Below are positions 60,432-64,000 of a stretch of DNA of 64,000 nt, piece by piece (the first letter of the stretch is position 1; each line of letters begins with the position of its first letter). Source of the stretch: JAXMAO01 sp046350375 (GTDB lineage: Bacteria; Planctomycetota; Phycisphaerae; UBA1845; UTPLA1); assembly GCA_046350375.1 (NCBI GenBank), contig JAXMAO010000005.1, positions 220,710 to 284,709 of the forward strand, in the 5' to 3' direction. The notes below the pieces were generated by a model, which searched no databases, was not told the DNA's origin, and was given only the letters and a program-made list of their open reading frames with translations. The translations under genes were made by a program, and so were the position numbers.

Positions 60432-61088
60432 ATGGATCCGCAAGCCTCGCCAGGGGCCGAACTGTCGCGCGACTACATGCTGGGGCTGGAGACGATCCGG
60501 CGCTGGAAGACGTTTTTCCTGGTGCTCACGCTGCTGGCGCTGGCGACGCACGTCGGGGCGTTTGTGGCGGTGCGCCACTTCAACATCATCTCCGCCCCCC
60601 CGGCCGACGACGCGAGCGCCGCGGCCGCCACCACGCAGCGGGCCGACAGCGAGCGGGCCCACGACATTCTGGCGGTGGCGCTGCCGAGCATGGAGTTTGT
60701 CGGCCGCGCGACCGCGCTCTTGGTCAGTCTGGCGCTGCTGTTGGCCTGTTTCGTGGCGCTGGCGGGTCGGCTGCCGGCGGCGGGGTTCATCCGCGGGTTT
60801 TTCTGGTCGCTGATCGTGCTGGCGCTGCTGCTGCCGTGGGAACGGCTGACGCCGCGGGCGGCGCGCATGCCGGGCGTCTTCACCGACGTGGCGGCGCTCG
60901 AGTCGGCCGTGCCGGGCGCCACGCCGGGGCCGACCGGCCTGACGGACCAGATTCCGTTCCACATGCGGTTCGTGGCCTACCCGGTGGTGGCGGCGGCGCT
61001 GCTGGTCTTTGCCAACGGCGGCTTCCGCCGGTCGTATCGCGACGCCCAGTCGCGTCCGGGCGGATCGATCCCCATGCGCGTGGTTTGA
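60432..61088 (+). CDS. Four-span membrane protein, unknown function
   Basis: 218 residues with four hydrophobic segments at about 27-47, 90-112, 118-136 and 180-197. A short Thr/Ala-rich loop lies between spans 1 and 2 and a longer one between 3 and 4. I recognise no family. GGAGAAACTGAC before the ATG gives a good ribosome-binding site. It is co-oriented with the secretin lipoprotein (56-nt gap) and with the VKOR-DsbA gene (70-nt gap), so it may be in the same transcript. Confidence 0.75.
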   Translation: MDPQASPGAELSRDYMLGLETIRRWKTFFLVLTLLALATHVGAFVAVRHFNIISAPPADDASAAAATTQRADSERAHDILAVALPSMEFVGRATALLVSLALLLACFVALAGRLPAAGFIRGFFWSLIVLALLLPWERLTPRAARMPGVFTDVAALESAVPGATPGPTGLTDQIPFHMRFVAYPVVAAALLVFANGGFRRSYRDAQSRPGGSIPMRVV

Positions 61089-61158
61089 GGGTAGGATCGC
61101 CGCGCGCCGCGAGCGCGGGGCCGGTCGGCGGTGTGAAGCGGCGCGGGAGCGTGGGCGG

Positions 61159-62427
61159 GTGAGCATCGTTCGCCGCGGGCTGCGCGCGGGGCTGGTGGTG
61201 GTCGCGTTGGGGGGCGCGGGAATTTCGGCGTTTCTATTGGCGGCCAGCACGAACGCGTCGGCGGCGCGGCTGCTGGCGCGCGGGTGCGGCGGCGGGCAGC
61301 GGGTCAACTGCACCGGCGTGCTGGCCAGCGACTGGGCACAGATCGGTTTTCTGCCGACGGCCGCGTGGGGGCTGATCTACTTTCTCATCGCCGCGCTGTG
61401 GTATGCCGTGGCCGGGCTGCCGAACCGCCGCGGGCGGCACTGGCATCTCGTTCCGCTGACGGCGACCGGCGTGGGCGCGGCCGTTTCGGCCGTGCTGCTG
61501 GGGGTGATGGCATTTCGACTGGGCACGTGGTGCCCGTGGTGCGCCGCGGCGCACGGGCTCAACGGGCTGCTGCTGGTCGGCACGCTGCTGGCGTGGCCGC
61601 GGCATGACGTGGCGCGGGCGCCCGGGGCACTGCCCGAGGCGGCGCGGCCGAGCGGCCGTGCGGTGGCGACCGTGGCGGCGCTGGGCGTGTCGTGGGGCGT
61701 CGCGGCAGTGGCGGTGATGTCAGCGGGGTATTACTACAGCGCGGCAGGCACGGCGCGCGGCGCCTATCTCGAGGCGACCAACAACGCCGGCTACCTCGCG
61801 TGGCGGCACCGCGCCGGCCGGCCGTTCGAGATTCTGGTGCGGGCCGACGACCCGGCGATCGGCCCGGCGGCCGCGCCGCACACGCTGGTGGCGTTCATCG
61901 ACTTCGACTGCCCGCACTGCCGCGAGCTGGACGCCTTCGCGCCGCGGCTGGTGGAGCGGCAGCGCGGGCGGCTGCGCTACGTGCTGAAACACTATCCGAT
62001 GTCGGCGGCCTGCTCGGACCAGTTGCCGGCGGCGCACGATCGGCATCCGTTCGCGTGCGAGGCGGCCCGGGCGTTCGAGGCGGTGCGGGCGTGCGGCTCG
62101 GCCGAGGCGGTTGAGCGGTTTCGCGCGCGGCTGGTGGCGTCTGGTGCGAGCGCGGCCCGCGGTGACTTTCGGGCGTGGGCCGAGCAGTTGTCGATTCCAT
62201 CCGACTGCGTGATGCGCGCGCTGAACGACGCGGCGGTGAAGGCGCGGATCGCCGAGGACGTGGCGCTGGCGCGGCGGCTGGACATCGACGGCTCGGGGGC
62301 CTGCTTTCTGGACGGGCGGCGCTTGCCGAGCTGGCGGATCACGACGACCGACGCCGCGGCGCGGACCGACGAGGTGCAGACGCTGCGACTGTGGGATCGG
62401 TTGCTCGCAGAGGACGCGCCGCGCTGA
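61159..62427 (+). CDS. VKOR-DsbA fusion, periplasmic disulfide-forming enzyme
   Basis: 422 residues. The N-terminal half is a vitamin K epoxide reductase-type membrane domain: loop cysteines Cys43 and Cys51 (GCGGGQRVNC) and the quinone-reactive pair Cys125/Cys128 in TWCPWCAAAHGLNG, with four to five membrane spans. The C-terminal half is a DsbA-like thioredoxin domain with CPHC (Cys251, Cys254) and a cis-Pro region near its end. Such fusions carry out disulfide formation and reoxidation in one polypeptide, replacing DsbA plus DsbB. GTG start at 61159 (VSIVRRGLRAG); a longer frame to 61009 is a shadow of the previous gene. All six expected cysteines are present. Confidence 0.92.
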   Translation: MSIVRRGLRAGLVVVALGGAGISAFLLAASTNASAARLLARGCGGGQRVNCTGVLASDWAQIGFLPTAAWGLIYFLIAALWYAVAGLPNRRGRHWHLVPLTATGVGAAVSAVLLGVMAFRLGTWCPWCAAAHGLNGLLLVGTLLAWPRHDVARAPGALPEAARPSGRAVATVAALGVSWGVAAVAVMSAGYYYSAAGTARGAYLEATNNAGYLAWRHRAGRPFEILVRADDPAIGPAAAPHTLVAFIDFDCPHCRELDAFAPRLVERQRGRLRYVLKHYPMSAACSDQLPAAHDRHPFACEAARAFEAVRACGSAEAVERFRARLVASGASAARGDFRAWAEQLSIPSDCVMRALNDAAVKARIAEDVALARRLDIDGSGACFLDGRRLPSWRITTTDAAARTDEVQTLRLWDRLLAEDAPR

Positions 62428-62454
62428 GCGCGGCCGACACAACCGGCGACTCAT

Positions 62455-63039
62455 TCACGCCGGCAGATCGACTTCGAGATCGGCAAGACATTCGCGCAGC
62501 TTCTGCGTGACGCGCCACTTGATCTTGTAGAGCTGGTTGGCCGAGAGGTTCAGCTCGCGGCAGGTGGTTTCGACGTCGGCGCCTTCGAGGACGTGGCGGA
62601 CGAAGGCGCGGTAGGAGTCGGGCGACACGTCGGCGGCGACGCGGGCCAGGGCGTGGCGGAGATGCTCCTCCATCCAAAGGCGTTCGAACTCGTCGTCGGG
62701 GAGCGCTTCGCGGCGCTGTTCGAGGGCGGAATTCTCGTCGGCGGAGGCGGCGTCGCGCCGGTCGCGGAGCAGGTTGCGGATGCGATTGCCGACCAGGGTG
62801 CAGAGCCAGGCCTTGAACCGGCCGCGGGCCGGGTCGTACTCGAACGAGCGGATGTGGCGCGCGACGGCGATCATGCAGTGCTGGACGACGTCGTCGACAT
62901 CGGCGTCGGACAGGCCGCGGGCTCGGGCGACGCGCGCCAGCAGCGGGCGGTAGATGGCGTCGAACTCCTGCCAGGCATCGTGGGCATCGGGCTGGCGGAT
63001 GCGGATGAGCAGACTTTGTCGCGTTGAGTAATCGCTCAT
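62455..63039 (-). CDS. ECF-type RNA polymerase sigma factor
   Basis: 194 residues with sigma region 2 (WQEFDAIYRPLLARVARARG, DVDDVVQHCMIAVARHIRSF, GRFKAWLCTLVGNRIRNLLR) and region 4 (DSYRAFVRHVLEGADVETTC, LNLSANQLYKIKWRVTQKLRE, the helix-turn-helix). The length and the region 2 form are typical of the large ECF families found in Planctomycetota. No anti-sigma factor gene lies next to it. ATG at 63039; a TATAGT hexamer is 29 nt upstream. It is divergent from gcvT and convergent with the VKOR-DsbA gene (27-bp gap). Confidence 0.9.
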   Translation of the reverse strand: MSDYSTRQSLLIRIRQPDAHDAWQEFDAIYRPLLARVARARGLSDADVDDVVQHCMIAVARHIRSFEYDPARGRFKAWLCTLVGNRIRNLLRDRRDAASADENSALEQRREALPDDEFERLWMEEHLRHALARVAADVSPDSYRAFVRHVLEGADVETTCRELNLSANQLYKIKWRVTQKLRECLADLEVDLPA

Positions 63040-63068
63040 CGGAACGCCCGAGCCGCCCCCGCCAGGGC

Positions 63069-63074
63069 ACTATA
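63069..63074 (-). promoter_or_regulatory. Candidate -10 (TATAGT) of the sigma factor gene
   Basis: Minus-strand TATAGT, 29 nt before the ATG at 63039. At 17-bp spacing the -35 position reads GCGCGG, no match. The same hexamer serves gcvT on the other strand 52 bp away. Confidence 0.4.
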
Positions 63075-63102
63075 CCGCGCGGCGCGCTGGACCGCGCCCG
63101 GC

Positions 63103-63131
63103 TTGACCCGGCCGCGCGCGGTTTCTATAGT
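63103..63131 (+). promoter_or_regulatory. Sigma-70-type promoter of gcvT
   Basis: TTGACC at 63103-63108, a 17-bp spacer and TATAGT at 63126-63131: the best promoter in the window. The -10 ends 9 nt before the gcvT ATG, so the transcript should begin within a few bases of the start codon and have no room for a ribosome-binding site. Confidence 0.75.
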
Positions 63132-63140
63132 CGGCCGAGC

Positions 63141-64000
63141 ATGCTCAAGCGCACCTGCCTGTACGAGACGCACCGCGCCCTGGGGGCCAAGCTGGTCGAG
63201 TTCGGCGGCTGGGAGATGCCGTTGATGTATCGCGGCATTGTCGACGAGCACCTGCACACGCGCCGCGCCGCCAGCATCTTTGACGTGTCGCACATGGGCC
63301 GGCTGCTGTTTCGCGGCCCGGCGGCGGACGAGTTCATCGATCTCGTCTGCACGCGCAACTGCGCCAAGCTGGCGGTCGGGCGGTGCGGCTATGCGCACGT
63401 GTGCGAGGAGAAGGGCGGCATTCTGGACGACGTGATCGTCTCGCGCGCGGCCGATCACTGGCTGATGGTCTGCAACGCGTCCAATCGCCCGAAGCTGCTG
63501 GAGCATTTCGCGCGGCAGATGGCCGGACGGCGCGTCGAGCTGGACGACCAGACCGAGCAGACGGCGATGCTGGCGATCCAGGGGCCCGAGACGCTGCGGC
63601 TGCTGCGCGAGCACGTGCCGATCGACATTCCGGAGCTGAAGCGCTACGCGTTCGCGACCGGCTCGGCGATGGGGATGACCTACTACATCTTCCGCACCGG
63701 CTACACCGGCGAAGACGGGCTGGAGGTGGTCCTGCCCGCCAGCAGCGGCGAGGCGGCCTGGCAGTTCATCACGCAGCCGGGCGAGGCCGGCGGCGCGACC
63801 GTGCTGCCGGCCGGGCTGGGAGCGCGCGACACGCTGCGGCTGGAGGCCGGCATGCCGCTCTACGGGCACGAGCTGGGCGAGGAGATCGACCCGATCTCGG
63901 CCGCGTGCGGCTGGGCGGTCGATCTGAGCAAGGAGTTCATCGGCGCGGCGGCGCTGCGGCGGATTTCCGCCGAGGGCCCGGCGCGGACGCTGGTGGGGCT
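63141..64000 (+). CDS. gcvT: Aminomethyltransferase, glycine cleavage T protein (partial)
   Basis: The first 286 codons of a gene that runs off the end of the window. It transfers the methylene group from the lipoylated H protein to tetrahydrofolate, releasing ammonia. The N-terminus TCLYETHRALGAKLVEFGGW followed by EMPLMY, then IFDVSHMGRL, GGILDDVIV, NASNRPK, AIQGPE and TGYTGEDGLEVVLP are GcvT signatures; GARDTLRLEAGMPLYGHEL is the folate-domain segment. Nothing is missing in the visible part. The ATG at 63141 fits both the family start and the promoter position. Confidence 0.96.
   Translation, partial: MLKRTCLYETHRALGAKLVEFGGWEMPLMYRGIVDEHLHTRRAASIFDVSHMGRLLFRGPAADEFIDLVCTRNCAKLAVGRCGYAHVCEEKGGILDDVIVSRAADHWLMVCNASNRPKLLEHFARQMAGRRVELDDQTEQTAMLAIQGPETLRLLREHVPIDIPELKRYAFATGSAMGMTYYIFRTGYTGEDGLEVVLPASSGEAAWQFITQPGEAGGATVLPAGLGARDTLRLEAGMPLYGHELGEEIDPISAACGWAVDLSKEFIGAAALRRISAEGPARTLVG

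Overview
The window is about 70% G+C with dense, mostly co-oriented genes. It carries two type IV filament / type II secretion (T2SS) gene clusters, a small ECF-type sigma factor, acyl-CoA catabolism genes and long secretin-type proteins. This combination suggests a member of the Planctomycetota, possibly a Phycisphaerae-like lineage. That placement is an inference from gene content; no rRNA or other decisive marker is present. I saw no tRNA, rRNA, CRISPR array, insertion sequence or prophage.

Left part (1-16.4 kb) is mostly housekeeping and metabolism: a YceH-like protein, a PhnP-like metallo-beta-lactamase-fold hydrolase, purA, uppS, an exported alpha/beta-hydrolase-fold protein that has lost its catalytic residues, a LON-substrate-binding-domain protein and a small membrane protein. 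On the minus strand follow a thiolase and two acyl-CoA dehydrogenases (fatty or branched-chain acyl-CoA breakdown). Next come an ABC importer of the nucleoside/BMP type (ATPase plus two permeases, no binding protein here), a polytopic membrane protein, and a cytosine-deaminase-like amidohydrolase with altered specificity residues.

Cluster A (16.6-34.7 kb) is a type IV pilus-like set: major pilin-like protein, three minor pilins, a small membrane protein, a GspH/FimT-like pilin, PilM, PilN, PilO, a PilP/GspC-like protein, a PilQ-like secretin and a TPR lipoprotein. It continues with a signalling cassette (histidine kinase, single-domain response regulator, HD-GYP protein, STAS protein), a GspE/PilB ATPase and a GspF/PilC platform protein. 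The ATPase has an MshEN-like N-terminus and sits beside an HD-GYP gene, so cyclic-di-GMP control of assembly is plausible.

A minus-strand MFS transporter separates this from cluster B (36.3-59.6 kb), a T2SS-like set: GspF, GspG, a partially gene-converted second GspG, GspH, GspI, GspJ, GspK, a GspL-like PilM-PilN fusion, a GspM/PilO protein with a GspC-like C-terminus, and a 4332-residue secretin. The genes from gspH to the secretin are close together or overlap. No ATPase is visible in cluster B; the one at 31.7-33.4 kb may serve both machines.

The most striking object is the giant secretin (46608-59606). Normal secretins carry a few periplasmic N-domains before the outer-membrane barrel. 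This one has about 40 tandem N1/NolW-like modules between an N0-like region and a single C-terminal secretin core. If each module forms a ring, the channel would have a periplasmic stalk on the order of 100 nm. Downstream lie a lipoprotein (possible pilotin), a four-helix membrane protein and a VKOR-DsbA fusion for disulfide formation. The window ends with a divergent sigma factor gene and the start of gcvT.
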